In this document: one piece after another, positions 9,117-17,817 of the stretch
Layout of the letters: every line of letters starts with the position of its first letter
Numbering within the stretch: position 1 is the stretch's first letter
From: Flavobacteriales bacterium
GTDB lineage: Bacteria > Bacteroidota > Bacteroidia > Flavobacteriales > Schleiferiaceae
Assembly (NCBI GenBank): GCA_017795025.1
Contig: CP051243.1
Coordinates: 1,426,001 to 1,490,000, forward strand
Direction of reading: 5' to 3'
DNA: 64,000 nucleotides
Position numbers and translations under genes: made by a program
Notes under the pieces: model-generated
The model's input: the letters and a program-made list of their open reading frames with translations, nothing else
The model's database searches: none
What the model was told of the DNA's origin: nothing

Positions 9117-11315
9117 TTGGGAACGAACATTTCCTCGGCTCAAGAGCACTTGAAGCAGTTTTTTGGCTTCGATCAATTTAAAGGCAATCAAGAGGCCGTA
9201 ATTGAAAATGTATTAGCCGGTAACGACACTTTTGTAATCATGCCCACCGGGGGCGGTAAATCTTTATGTTACCAATTACCGGCCATTATGCAAGAAGGGA
9301 CCGCAGTAGTAGTGTCCCCATTAATTGCCTTGATGAAGAATCAGGTCGATAGCTTGCGGGGATTTGCGGAGGCAGATGGCATTGCCCATGTTTTAAACTC
9401 CTCCCTTAGCAAAAAGGATGTGGAAAGGGTAAAATCCGACATCCTTAGTGGAGTGACCAAATTGCTATACGTAGCTCCCGAATCCCTCACCAAAGAGGAC
9501 AATATCGAATTCTTGCAACAGGCGAAGGTTTCTTTCTTTGCCATTGATGAAGCCCACTGTATTTCGGAATGGGGTCATGACTTTAGACCCGAGTACCGCA
9601 ATTTGAGGCAGATCATCCGGAAAATTGGACGCAAGCCTATTATTGGCCTTACCGCTACCGCCACACCCAAGGTGCAAAGTGATATCCAAAAAAACTTGGG
9701 AATGGAAGATGCCCAAGTCTTTAAAGCTTCCTTTAACCGTCCTAACCTTTTTTACGAGGTACGTCCCAAAACCAAAAATGTAGATCGCGACATCATTCGC
9801 TTCATCAAAAAGAATGAAGGGAAAAGCGGCATTATTTACTGTCTTAGTCGTAAAAAGGTAGAAGAGCTGGCTCAAACCTTACAGGTAAATGGTCTTAAGG
9901 CCCTTCCTTATCATGCGGGTTTAGATGCTTCTTCGCGTAGTCGTCACCAAGACGCCTTCTTAATGGAGGAAGCGGATGTGATTGTAGCCACCATTGCCTT
10001 TGGGATGGGGATTGATAAGCCCGATGTACGCTTTGTGATTCACTACGATATGCCCAAGAGTTTAGAAAGCTATTACCAAGAAACTGGTAGAGCTGGCCGA
10101 GATGGTGGCGAGGGCCATTGCCTCGCTTTCTACTCTTACAAAGACGTAGAAAAACTCGAGAAATTCTTAAACGGCAAGCCCGTCTCGGAGCAGGAGATTG
10201 GCATGCAACTCCTCCAGGAGGTCATTGCTTACGCCGAAACCTCCATGAACCGTCGGAAATTTATCCTCCACTATTTCGGAGAATCTTTTGATGAAGAAAA
10301 CGGTCCAGGGGCTAAAAATGATGATAACAGTCAAAATCCCCGCAAACACTTCGATGCGCGGGAAGACCTTAGCATCGTATTAAAAACAGTCTTGGCCACC
10401 GGACAGCGATTTAAAGCGAAGTCGGTAGTAGACACCCTAACCGGGAAATTAAACTCCATCACCAAGCAGTATAAAGTGCAAGACTTAGAGGTCTTTAACG
10501 AAGGGGCCGATAAGGACCCCAAATACTGGATGTCGGTGATTCGCCAGGCCGTTGTGCAAGGCTTTCTCCGTAAGGATATTGAAAAATACGGAGTGCTTTT
10601 CCTAAAGGATAAAGGCAAGGCCTTTTTAGAGAAACCCGGTCCTTTTTTAATTGCTGAGGATCATGATTATGAAGAGGAAGCCGGACAAGAAGAAATAATC
10701 TCCGAACAAAAAGCGGGGGCGGCCTTCGACCCTAAGCTTTTTAATATGCTTAAGGACCTTACCCGCAAAGTGGCGAAGTCTAAAGGCTTACCGCCCTTTA
10801 CGGTATTTCAAGAGCCTTCCCTTAATGAAATGGCCCTACACTACCCTACCAGCCTCGACGAGTTGAAACAGATTTCGGGCGTTGGTGAAGGTAAGGCCCG
10901 CAAATTTGGCGCCCCTTTCCTCGACTTGATCAGCAAGTATGTAGAGGATAACAATATTGAGAAAGGCGATGGTCTCCTCGTAAAATCGGTGGTGAATAAG
11001 TCCGGCTTAAAGGTGTACATCATTCAAAGCACGGACCGTAAGTTATCATTAGAGGATATCGCTGCTGCCAAAGGGCTGAGCATGGAAAACCTCATTACCG
11101 AAATCGAGCATATCGTACACTCGGGGACCAAGGTGAACCTTTCTTATGTTTTGGAAGACTTGTTTGATGAAGATCAATTAGAGGAAGTACACGACTACTT
11201 TATGGAAGCCGATTCGGATGACTTGCAAGTAGCTTATGAAGAATTCGATGGCGATTATAGTGAAGAAGAACTGCGATTAATGCGCATTAAGTTCATGAGT
11301 GAAGTGGCGAACTGA
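9117..11315 (+). CDS. recQ: ATP-dependent DNA helicase RecQ
   Basis: 3'-5' DNA helicase of the RecF recombination/repair pathway. Visible in order: motif 0 (FGFDQFKGNQ), Walker A (MPTGGGKS), DEAH box (AIDEAHCISEWGHDF), TATATP, motif VI (QETGRAGRDG), the RQC winged-helix region, an HRDC domain (about residues 545-610) and a C-terminal helix-turn-helix extension of about 100 residues. Odd point: the zinc-binding cysteines of canonical RecQ are missing. The usual C-R-R after AETSM is N-R-R, and the usual CGNCDNC cluster is replaced by NGPGAKNDD. No ATG is available near the start, so a TTG start is inferred from where homologous sequence begins. Confidence 0.94.
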   Translation: MGTNISSAQEHLKQFFGFDQFKGNQEAVIENVLAGNDTFVIMPTGGGKSLCYQLPAIMQEGTAVVVSPLIALMKNQVDSLRGFAEADGIAHVLNSSLSKKDVERVKSDILSGVTKLLYVAPESLTKEDNIEFLQQAKVSFFAIDEAHCISEWGHDFRPEYRNLRQIIRKIGRKPIIGLTATATPKVQSDIQKNLGMEDAQVFKASFNRPNLFYEVRPKTKNVDRDIIRFIKKNEGKSGIIYCLSRKKVEELAQTLQVNGLKALPYHAGLDASSRSRHQDAFLMEEADVIVATIAFGMGIDKPDVRFVIHYDMPKSLESYYQETGRAGRDGGEGHCLAFYSYKDVEKLEKFLNGKPVSEQEIGMQLLQEVIAYAETSMNRRKFILHYFGESFDEENGPGAKNDDNSQNPRKHFDAREDLSIVLKTVLATGQRFKAKSVVDTLTGKLNSITKQYKVQDLEVFNEGADKDPKYWMSVIRQAVVQGFLRKDIEKYGVLFLKDKGKAFLEKPGPFLIAEDHDYEEEAGQEEIISEQKAGAAFDPKLFNMLKDLTRKVAKSKGLPPFTVFQEPSLNEMALHYPTSLDELKQISGVGEGKARKFGAPFLDLISKYVEDNNIEKGDGLLVKSVVNKSGLKVYIIQSTDRKLSLEDIAAAKGLSMENLITEIEHIVHSGTKVNLSYVLEDLFDEDQLEEVHDYFMEADSDDLQVAYEEFDGDYSEEELRLMRIKFMSEVAN

Positions 11316-11351
11316 TTAACTTAGCCGCCAAGCCAAATTTCGAGTCAAAAC

Positions 11352-11903
11352 ATGAATATTATTGAAACGCCCATTCCGGGTTTATTGGAAATCATTCCCA
11401 CAGTATTTGGAGATGATCGAGGATACTTTTACGAATCATATAATAAAGCCCGCTTCGAAAATTTTGGGATCGATTTGGAGTTTGTGCAAGACAATCAATC
11501 CTTGAGTAATAAAGGGGTTTTGCGCGGTCTACACTTCCAAAACCCGCCTTATGCCCAAGGCAAGTTAGTGCGGGTAATACAAGGATCGGTATTAGACGTA
11601 GTGGTGGATATCCGCAAAAGCTCCCCCACTTATGGGCAGCACCATAAAGTGCTACTGAGCGGCGAAAACAAAATTATGTTTTGGGTTCCCCCGGGCTTTG
11701 CCCATGGCTTTGCCACCCTAGAAGACCAAACCATATTTAGCTATAAATGCACCAATTTGTATAATAAGGAAAGCGAAGGCTCGGTGCTTTGGAACGATCC
11801 TGCCTTGGGTATCGACTGGGGATTAGAAAACCCACTCCTATCTGAAAAAGACGAAGAAGCCCGTCCCCTTGCCGAATTGGACTCACAATTTCACTTCTCA
11901 TGA
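11352..11903 (+). CDS. rfbC: dTDP-4-dehydrorhamnose 3,5-epimerase
   Basis: Third enzyme of dTDP-L-rhamnose synthesis, supplying rhamnose for surface polysaccharide. The 183-residue length is standard. The catalytic histidine region VLRGLHFQ (H61) and the FWVPPGFAHGFATL segment are intact, with the DDRGYFYES motif near residue 21 that binds the nucleotide. The other rfb genes are not adjacent, so it is an isolated family member here. Its stop overlaps the next ATG in an ATGA arrangement. Confidence 0.95.
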   Translation: MNIIETPIPGLLEIIPTVFGDDRGYFYESYNKARFENFGIDLEFVQDNQSLSNKGVLRGLHFQNPPYAQGKLVRVIQGSVLDVVVDIRKSSPTYGQHHKVLLSGENKIMFWVPPGFAHGFATLEDQTIFSYKCTNLYNKESEGSVLWNDPALGIDWGLENPLLSEKDEEARPLAELDSQFHFS

Positions 11904-12880
11904 AAATCTCTGCCGAAAAAATTAGTTTATACCTAGCCCTTATTGCAATGGGGTCTTTGTTAACCTTCGCCAAGCCGGGGGATAGCGACGATACCGGACA
12001 AAAGGAAACCTTTAAGGATAACTATTCTATTTACAGTTTACCGATTCCCGAAAATCTAGCTTTTGCTGGTGAGCATGTGCCTATTGGCGATCCTCAAGTG
12101 CGAGAGGCCTTTGACCGGGAGCTTTTGGTAAATACCTATTGGCAAAGTCAAACGCTATTATTCATCAAGCGTTCGGCCCGCCATTTCCCTATGATTGAAA
12201 AGGTATTAAAGGAAAATGGTATCCCGGAGGACTTTAAATACCTACCCTTAATTGAATCGGGCTTGCAGCCGATTGTATCTCCAGCTGGCGCCGTGGGCTT
12301 TTGGCAAATTATGGAATCAACTGGCAAGCAATACGGCTTGGAAATTAACCGGGAGGTAGATGAGCGGTACCACGTGGAAAAGGCTACCCGAGTGGCTTGC
12401 GCCTATTTAAAAGAAGCCTATGAAGAGTTTGGCTCTTGGACCTTAGCGGCCGCTTCTTACAATATGGGAATCACCGGGTTAAAGAAGCAAATGGAACGCC
12501 AACGCGAAAATTCCTACTACGCACTGAACTTAAACCCCGAAACCGCCCGTTATGTATACAGACTGTTGGCCGTTAAGGAGATTTTAGATGATCCGGAGCA
12601 GTACGGTTTTCACGTTCGCGCAAAGGATCGTTACCCCGAAATTGAAACCTTTACGGTGGAAGTAGACAGCAGTCTCAGCCACGTGGCACACCTTAATCGG
12701 AAGTATGGTATTAACTATCGTATTTTAAAATACCACAACCCCTGGTTAAGAATGGAGTACCTGCCCAATAGTAATGGCAAGGTTTACGAATTGATTATCC
12801 CCAAGAATACGGATAATGTGATGGATCAACCCATCGACCGCCCAATGTCTGCCCCGGCTGCTGAAGAAAGTAACCACTAA
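11900..12880 (+). CDS. Membrane/periplasmic lytic transglycosylase (MltD-like)
   Basis: Cleaves peptidoglycan glycan strands to 1,6-anhydromuropeptides. The 326-residue protein has an N-terminal signal or anchor (about residues 8-24) and a single SLT domain with the catalytic glutamate E119 in PLIESGLQP, then GAVGFWQIME and AAASYNMG, all characteristic of family 1 transglycosylases of the MltD type. The C-terminal 70 residues (SLSHVAHLNRKYGINYRILK) resemble a degenerate LysM-like region rather than clear LysM repeats. Overlaps rfbC by 4 nt. Confidence 0.88.
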   Translation: MKISAEKISLYLALIAMGSLLTFAKPGDSDDTGQKETFKDNYSIYSLPIPENLAFAGEHVPIGDPQVREAFDRELLVNTYWQSQTLLFIKRSARHFPMIEKVLKENGIPEDFKYLPLIESGLQPIVSPAGAVGFWQIMESTGKQYGLEINREVDERYHVEKATRVACAYLKEAYEEFGSWTLAAASYNMGITGLKKQMERQRENSYYALNLNPETARYVYRLLAVKEILDDPEQYGFHVRAKDRYPEIETFTVEVDSSLSHVAHLNRKYGINYRILKYHNPWLRMEYLPNSNGKVYELIIPKNTDNVMDQPIDRPMSAPAAEESNH

Positions 12881-12891
12881 AAATCAGCCCC

Positions 12892-13194
12892 ATGGAAGCC
12901 CCAAAATTGCCCAGTTTTATTCGTCAGAACAAACACAAAACCTTTGAGTTTAAGCCTCGTTATTATGATGAGAGCAAGGAACGCATCGACGACCTTCGCA
13001 AGAAATATCATAAAAGCGGTGAGTCTAAAAAAGCGATGGTAGGCGGCGAAGCAATGCGGGCCGAGATGCAGCAAAAATGGACGGGTAATCGCGTCGCTAA
13101 GGTGCAATCTTCCAATCGTCGCCTTCTTTATATCGTAATCGGTTTGTTCGCAGTGGCCTATTACATCCTGCGCTTTTCCGATATATTGGCTTAA
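12892..13194 (+). CDS. Small conserved membrane protein upstream of mutL
   Basis: A 100-residue protein I do not recognise by function. It has a basic, charged N-terminal two-thirds (residues 1-75, rich in K, R and E) and a single C-terminal membrane helix (about residues 78-95), giving a tail-anchored topology with the charged part probably cytosolic. It follows the transglycosylase by 11 nt and precedes mutL by 30 nt on the same strand, so co-expression is likely. Similar small proteins occur near mutL in related genomes to my recollection, but that is not evidence of function. Confidence 0.75.
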   Translation: MEAPKLPSFIRQNKHKTFEFKPRYYDESKERIDDLRKKYHKSGESKKAMVGGEAMRAEMQQKWTGNRVAKVQSSNRRLLYIVIGLFAVAYYILRFSDILA

Positions 13195-13224
13195 GCATTT
13201 TGAAATTAAATAACCCACCAATAC

Positions 13225-15066
13225 ATGGCCGATATCATCCGGCTTTTGCCCGATAATGTAGCCAACCAAATTGCTGCCGGTGAAGTCGTGCAGCGTCCGG
13301 CCTCCGTTGTGAAGGAACTTCTCGAAAACAGTGTAGATGCTGATGCTTCGGAAGTGCAGCTCATTGCTCAAGACAGCGGTAAAACCTTAATTCAGGTAAG
13401 CGATAACGGTAAGGGCATGACCGAAACCGATGCGCGGATGGCCTTGCAACGTCATGCTACTTCTAAAATCCGTAAGGCCGAGGATATCTTTTCGATTATG
13501 ACCAAGGGCTTTCGTGGGGAAGCTTTGGCCTCCATTGCGGCAGTAGCCAAAATGCAGCTCAAAACCCGACAAGCAAATACAGAGCTCGGTACCGAAATTA
13601 AGGTTGCGGCCAATGAGGTGGAGTCCCAAGAGTACTGTCAGTGTCCCCAAGGGACGAGCATTAAAGTGCAAAATCTCTTCTATAATATTCCTGCCCGCCG
13701 AAATTTCTTGAAATCCAATCAAGTAGAATTGCGGCATATTATCGACGAGTTTGAACGGGTGGCCATGGCACATCCCGAGGTGGCCTTTCGCTTTGAGCAC
13801 AATGGCTCCGAACTTTTCAATCTGCCTCCGAGCAGTTTACGGCAGCGCATTGTTAATATTTTTGGCAAGCGCTATAACGAAAAGCTGGTGCCGGTTGATG
13901 AAGAAACAGAGGTTGTACGCTTAGAGGGCTTCGTGGGTAAGCCGGAGTTTGCCAAAAAAACCCGGGGCGAGCAATTCTTCTTCGTTAATCACCGCTATAT
14001 CCGCAATGGCTATTTGCATAAGGCGGTTCAAAAAGCTTTTGAGGGTTTATTACTCGAGGGTAGTCATCCCAGTTATTTCCTTTTTATGGAAATTGATCCC
14101 GCCCGAATAGATGTTAATATTCATCCAACCAAAACCGAGATTAAATTTGAGGATGAGCGGGTGATTCACAGTATCATTCGCACGGCGGTAAAGCACTCCT
14201 TGGGGCAATACAACATCGCGCCAAGCTTAGACTTTGAGCACGACCAACAGTACAGTCCGCCTCCCCAAAATAAATCGGTAGAAGCGCCTGGCATTTATAT
14301 CGACCCCAATTTTAACCCCTTTGATAAAGCCCCTCAATCGGGCGGCGGAGGTTCTTCCAGCGGTCATACTAAAATGCCTTCTGCTTATCAAGGGAGCAGA
14401 CCTACCTCGCAGGAAAGCCGACAATGGGAGTCCTTGCTCAGTAAAATTCCCGAAATCCCCGACACCGAGAGCCAGAAGGAGCTTTTGGAATCCAAGGAGC
14501 TGCATGCGGTATCGTACCTGCAAATTGGTAAGAAGTACCTTTTGAAATCCCACGGGGAAGGTTTAATGCTAATCCACCAGGCGCGTGCCCACCAGCGTAT
14601 CTTATTTGAAAAAATGATGCGCTCCCTGGCCAATCAGCAAGTGGCGGCCCAACAACTATTGTTTCCCGTGCAGGTGAGTTTTAATGCCGGAGATTACAGC
14701 GAGATTGTCGCATTGCTCCCTTCCTTGCGGGAAATGGGCTTCGACCTTGATGAATTCGGGCAGCAGGAATTAATTGTGCATGGCATCCCCCTCTTTTTAG
14801 AGAACCCTAATTTAGAGGAGATTTTACATCGGCTTTTAGAGGAATCGAAAAACCATAGCAGCCATAGCAAAGAAGACCTGCAAGAAAAAATGGCGGCGGA
14901 AATGGCCAAAGTGGCAGCTTTAAAAGTAGGCACTGTTATTGAACCTCAGGCGATGGCCCATTTGGTGGATGAACTATTCGCTTGCGAAAATCCTTATCAC
15001 AGTCCAGATGGTCGACCTACGATAGTAAACCTCGCCCTCGGCGATTTAGATAAAACATTTGCTTAA
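13225..15066 (+). CDS. mutL: DNA mismatch repair protein MutL
   Basis: ATPase that links MutS mismatch recognition to strand incision. The N-terminal GHKL ATPase is intact: VVKELLENSVDAD (motif I, E35-N37 area), DNGKGM, and GFRGEALASIAAV. A low-complexity linker (about residues 350-400) leads to the C-terminal dimerisation domain. The endonuclease motif found in most non-enterobacterial MutL (DQHAxxExxxxE) appears here as HQARAHQRILFE at residues 451-462, and the zinc-associated CPHGRP appears as SPDGRP at 593-598, so nuclease activity is doubtful. The stop shares a base with the following rhomboid ATG. Confidence 0.95.
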   Translation: MADIIRLLPDNVANQIAAGEVVQRPASVVKELLENSVDADASEVQLIAQDSGKTLIQVSDNGKGMTETDARMALQRHATSKIRKAEDIFSIMTKGFRGEALASIAAVAKMQLKTRQANTELGTEIKVAANEVESQEYCQCPQGTSIKVQNLFYNIPARRNFLKSNQVELRHIIDEFERVAMAHPEVAFRFEHNGSELFNLPPSSLRQRIVNIFGKRYNEKLVPVDEETEVVRLEGFVGKPEFAKKTRGEQFFFVNHRYIRNGYLHKAVQKAFEGLLLEGSHPSYFLFMEIDPARIDVNIHPTKTEIKFEDERVIHSIIRTAVKHSLGQYNIAPSLDFEHDQQYSPPPQNKSVEAPGIYIDPNFNPFDKAPQSGGGGSSSGHTKMPSAYQGSRPTSQESRQWESLLSKIPEIPDTESQKELLESKELHAVSYLQIGKKYLLKSHGEGLMLIHQARAHQRILFEKMMRSLANQQVAAQQLLFPVQVSFNAGDYSEIVALLPSLREMGFDLDEFGQQELIVHGIPLFLENPNLEEILHRLLEESKNHSSHSKEDLQEKMAAEMAKVAALKVGTVIEPQAMAHLVDELFACENPYHSPDGRPTIVNLALGDLDKTFA

Positions 15067-15794
15067 TGCAGCGATTTAATCTTTTACCGGATGTTATTAA
15101 AAACCTGATCATTATTAATGGTCTCTTCTTTTTAGGCACCGGAGCACTTACCCCCATTTTAAACATTCCCATTAGCGATTACCTCGCTTTACACTTACCT
15201 TCTTCGGGGTACTTTGAGCCTTATCAGCTCATCACCCACCTCTTTATGCACGCCAATTTGCGGCATATCCTCTTTAATATGTTTGCCCTTTGGATGTTTG
15301 GTTATGCCTTGGAAAACATTTGGGGAGCCAAGCGCTTTTTAAACTACTACCTCATTACCGGTTTCGGGGCTGCCCTACTCCACTTTGGTGCCCAATACTT
15401 TGAGTTTCAATTGGCGGTGCAAGACCTGAACTTCAACCAGGTGGAACTTATTAAAGAAGAAGGCTACCGCTTACTGCAAAACGGGCAAAACTATGTTGAT
15501 CCTGATATGGCCTACGCCAATATGGTATTAAATACGCCTACGGTGGGCGCCTCAGGAGCGGTCTTTGGAATTCTTCTAGCCTTTGGTATGCTCTTCCCCA
15601 ATCAACCGATTTACCTTTACTTCTTGTTTCCTATTAAAGCAAAGTACTTGGTGGCCGGCTTTGGCCTGATTGAATTGGTGAGTGGCTTTAGCGATTTTGG
15701 GGGAACGGTAGCTCATTTTGCCCACTTGGGCGGGATGCTATTTGGATTCTTAATTTTACAATATTGGAAAAAGAAACACGGTAGCTATTACTAA
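15066..15794 (+). CDS. Rhomboid family intramembrane serine protease
   Basis: Cleaves transmembrane substrates within the membrane. The 242-residue protein has six or more helices; catalytic serine S163 lies in GASGAVFG and the partner histidine H220 in AHLGG. The HLFMHANLRHILFNM segment in helix 2 (around residue 58) is the conserved rhomboid motif. A hydrophilic insert of about 45 residues (about 118-155) separates helices 3 and 4. Starts on the last base of the mutL stop and is followed directly by a second rhomboid gene; the tandem pair is probably one transcriptional unit with mutL. Confidence 0.93.
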   Translation: MQRFNLLPDVIKNLIIINGLFFLGTGALTPILNIPISDYLALHLPSSGYFEPYQLITHLFMHANLRHILFNMFALWMFGYALENIWGAKRFLNYYLITGFGAALLHFGAQYFEFQLAVQDLNFNQVELIKEEGYRLLQNGQNYVDPDMAYANMVLNTPTVGASGAVFGILLAFGMLFPNQPIYLYFLFPIKAKYLVAGFGLIELVSGFSDFGGTVAHFAHLGGMLFGFLILQYWKKKHGSYY

Positions 15795-16675
15795 TGAACT
15801 CCATTTGGGATCAAATTAAGTACTATTACCGCAGTGGCGGTGCACTCAACCAGTTGATCATGATCAATCTGGGTGTGTTTGTATTATACCTTCTGCTGCG
15901 CATTATTAGCTTTCTTTTTCAAATTCAGCTGGATGCGGTATTTATCAATTTTACCGCCCTGCCCACCGACTTGCTTAAACTCGCTACCCGGCCCTGGACC
16001 ATCATCACTTATATGTTCTTGCACCAGGGCTTTATTCATATCCTCTTTAATATGCTCTGGTTGTATTTCGGCGGTCGACTCTTTCAAGAGTACTTTGGTA
16101 GCCGCCGCTTAATTTCAGCCTATTTGATGGGCGGCATTTTGGGCGGACTGGTATACGTACTGGCTTACAACCTTTTTCCCGTGTTTAGCGATTATGTGGC
16201 GGGCAGCAATAACCGCGGGGCATCGGCCGGAGTAATGGCCATTATTTTTGCTATCGCTACCTACAATCCGCGCTTTCCGGTACGCCTCCTTATCTTACAA
16301 GTTCCGCTTTGGGGCGTGGCCGTTTTTGCCCTTATTACCGATTTGGTTGCCTTAGGCGAAGGGAATAATCCCGGTGGTAGTTTAGCCCATTTAGGGGGTG
16401 CGGCCTTTGGATTTATGATGGCCCGTTCCTATACCAAAGGAAAGGATTTAACCGAAGGCATGTCGTCTATCCTCGACAAGCTCGCTAACCTCTTTAAACC
16501 CAAGCCTAAGCTTAAAAAGGTGTATTCTTCCGGTCAAAGAGGATATGCCAGCAAAAAGGCAAAGGTGAATGATGAGGAAAAGCTCAATCAGATACTGGAG
16601 AAGATTTCCCGCAGCGGTTACGATAGCTTGAGCAAGGAGGAAAAAGACCATTTATTCAAATTCGGCAAGGATTAA
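15794..16675 (+). CDS. Rhomboid family protease with C-terminal DUF6576
   Basis: Second rhomboid protease of the tandem pair, 293 residues. The conserved helix motif HQGFIHILFNMLWL, catalytic S144 in GASAG (the fourth position is A rather than the usual G) and SLAHLGG histidine are present. The C-terminal 40 residues after about 250 form a soluble helical segment (EEKLNQILEKISRSGYDSLS) characteristic of DUF6576, which is often fused to rhomboids in Bacteroidota. It overlaps the preceding gene by one base and is followed immediately (no gap) by the EEP gene. Confidence 0.92.
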   Translation: MNSIWDQIKYYYRSGGALNQLIMINLGVFVLYLLLRIISFLFQIQLDAVFINFTALPTDLLKLATRPWTIITYMFLHQGFIHILFNMLWLYFGGRLFQEYFGSRRLISAYLMGGILGGLVYVLAYNLFPVFSDYVAGSNNRGASAGVMAIIFAIATYNPRFPVRLLILQVPLWGVAVFALITDLVALGEGNNPGGSLAHLGGAAFGFMMARSYTKGKDLTEGMSSILDKLANLFKPKPKLKKVYSSGQRGYASKKAKVNDEEKLNQILEKISRSGYDSLSKEEKDHLFKFGKD

Positions 16676-17764
16676 ATGGCGGCAAAACGAAAAAGAAACC
16701 TTTTTGACGGTCTGCTCTATTTCTTAAACACCTTGTCTGCCTTGGCTTTAATGGGAGCCTATCTCGCTAATTTCATCAATCCTTCCTGGATCAGCTGGTT
16801 CGCCTTTTTAGGCTTAGCTTATCCTTATCTATTAATTGCCAATATCGTCTTCGCCATTTGGTGGACCTTGCGCCTAAAAGTGAAAATCGTTTTACCGGTT
16901 TTTGCCATTGCCTTGGGTTTTTGGCTGATTCCCTATTACTACAAATTAGGGAGCGGCGCCAATGTTGTGGCCTCCGGAGAATCCCTAAAGCTGCTGACTT
17001 ATAATGTGCATAACCTCAATATCTCTAATTGGCTAGAGGATCCCGAAGTACCCCAAAAAATTAAAGCCCTCATTGAAGGCGAAAATCCCGATGTGGTCCT
17101 GCTCCAGGAGTTTGTTCGATTAAGGGAAGAGCTTAAAATTGATATGCCTTATCAATACCATTTAATTGGGGAAAAAGCCGGTAGCACTGGACAGCTAATT
17201 TATTCTAAGCACCCTATTGTAGATCAAGGTTATTATACCCTACCACAACCCGAAGGCAGCGTTAATAAAAGCAGTAAGGCCTTATGGGTCGACATTCAAT
17301 GGAATGATCACCGCATTCGCGTGATGAACCTCCATCTTTACTCCGTGGGTTTGCGGAAAGAATATTATGAGGATTTAGAGCAGCTCAGCTCTAAAAAGCA
17401 AGAGCAGCTTCAGGAAGAGCTGTACGAAATTGGCGGTAGCCTAAAGCGCGCTTTCGAGCGAAGGGCTTACCAAGTGGACTTCCTCGACAGTCTCATTGCC
17501 AGCGAAGAAAAACCCCTCATTGTGGCGGGCGATTTTAATGATGGCCCCTGCTCCTATACTTTCCATCAGCTAAATAAAAATTTGGAAGACAGCTATTACG
17601 CCGCCGGCCAAGGCTGGATGGGCACCTTTAACAACAGTCCACACCCCTTGCGGATTGATTACATTTTATTTAAAGAAGAACGCTTCCACTGTCATCAGCA
17701 CAAAATTATCCGCGAAAAATTAAGTGACCACTATCCGGTGATCGCCGAATTTAGCTTACGCTGA
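16676..17764 (+). CDS. Membrane-anchored endonuclease/exonuclease/phosphatase family protein
   Basis: 362-residue protein with three N-terminal membrane helices (about residues 10-90) followed by an EEP-fold catalytic domain. Visible EEP signatures are LLTYNVHNLN (metal/catalytic Asn), VVLLQEF (metal-binding Glu), VAGDFNDGP (Asp/Asn) and the C-terminal SDHYPV (catalytic Asp-His). Family members hydrolyse phosphodiesters in nucleic acids or lipids; the membrane anchor makes a phospholipid or extracytoplasmic substrate plausible, but this is inference. The ATG abuts the preceding stop codon without a gap, indicating an operon with the two rhomboids. Confidence 0.88.
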   Translation: MAAKRKRNLFDGLLYFLNTLSALALMGAYLANFINPSWISWFAFLGLAYPYLLIANIVFAIWWTLRLKVKIVLPVFAIALGFWLIPYYYKLGSGANVVASGESLKLLTYNVHNLNISNWLEDPEVPQKIKALIEGENPDVVLLQEFVRLREELKIDMPYQYHLIGEKAGSTGQLIYSKHPIVDQGYYTLPQPEGSVNKSSKALWVDIQWNDHRIRVMNLHLYSVGLRKEYYEDLEQLSSKKQEQLQEELYEIGGSLKRAFERRAYQVDFLDSLIASEEKPLIVAGDFNDGPCSYTFHQLNKNLEDSYYAAGQGWMGTFNNSPHPLRIDYILFKEERFHCHQHKIIREKLSDHYPVIAEFSLR

Positions 17765-17817
17765 TTTTTTACCTTGCTTTGGTATAACTTCTGCTGTAAA
17801 GCTGAAAACATTTTTTG

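Noticed and set aside
9465-9875. 136-residue ORF antisense to recQ
   Set aside because: Lies wholly inside the conserved helicase domain; a shadow of the real frame.
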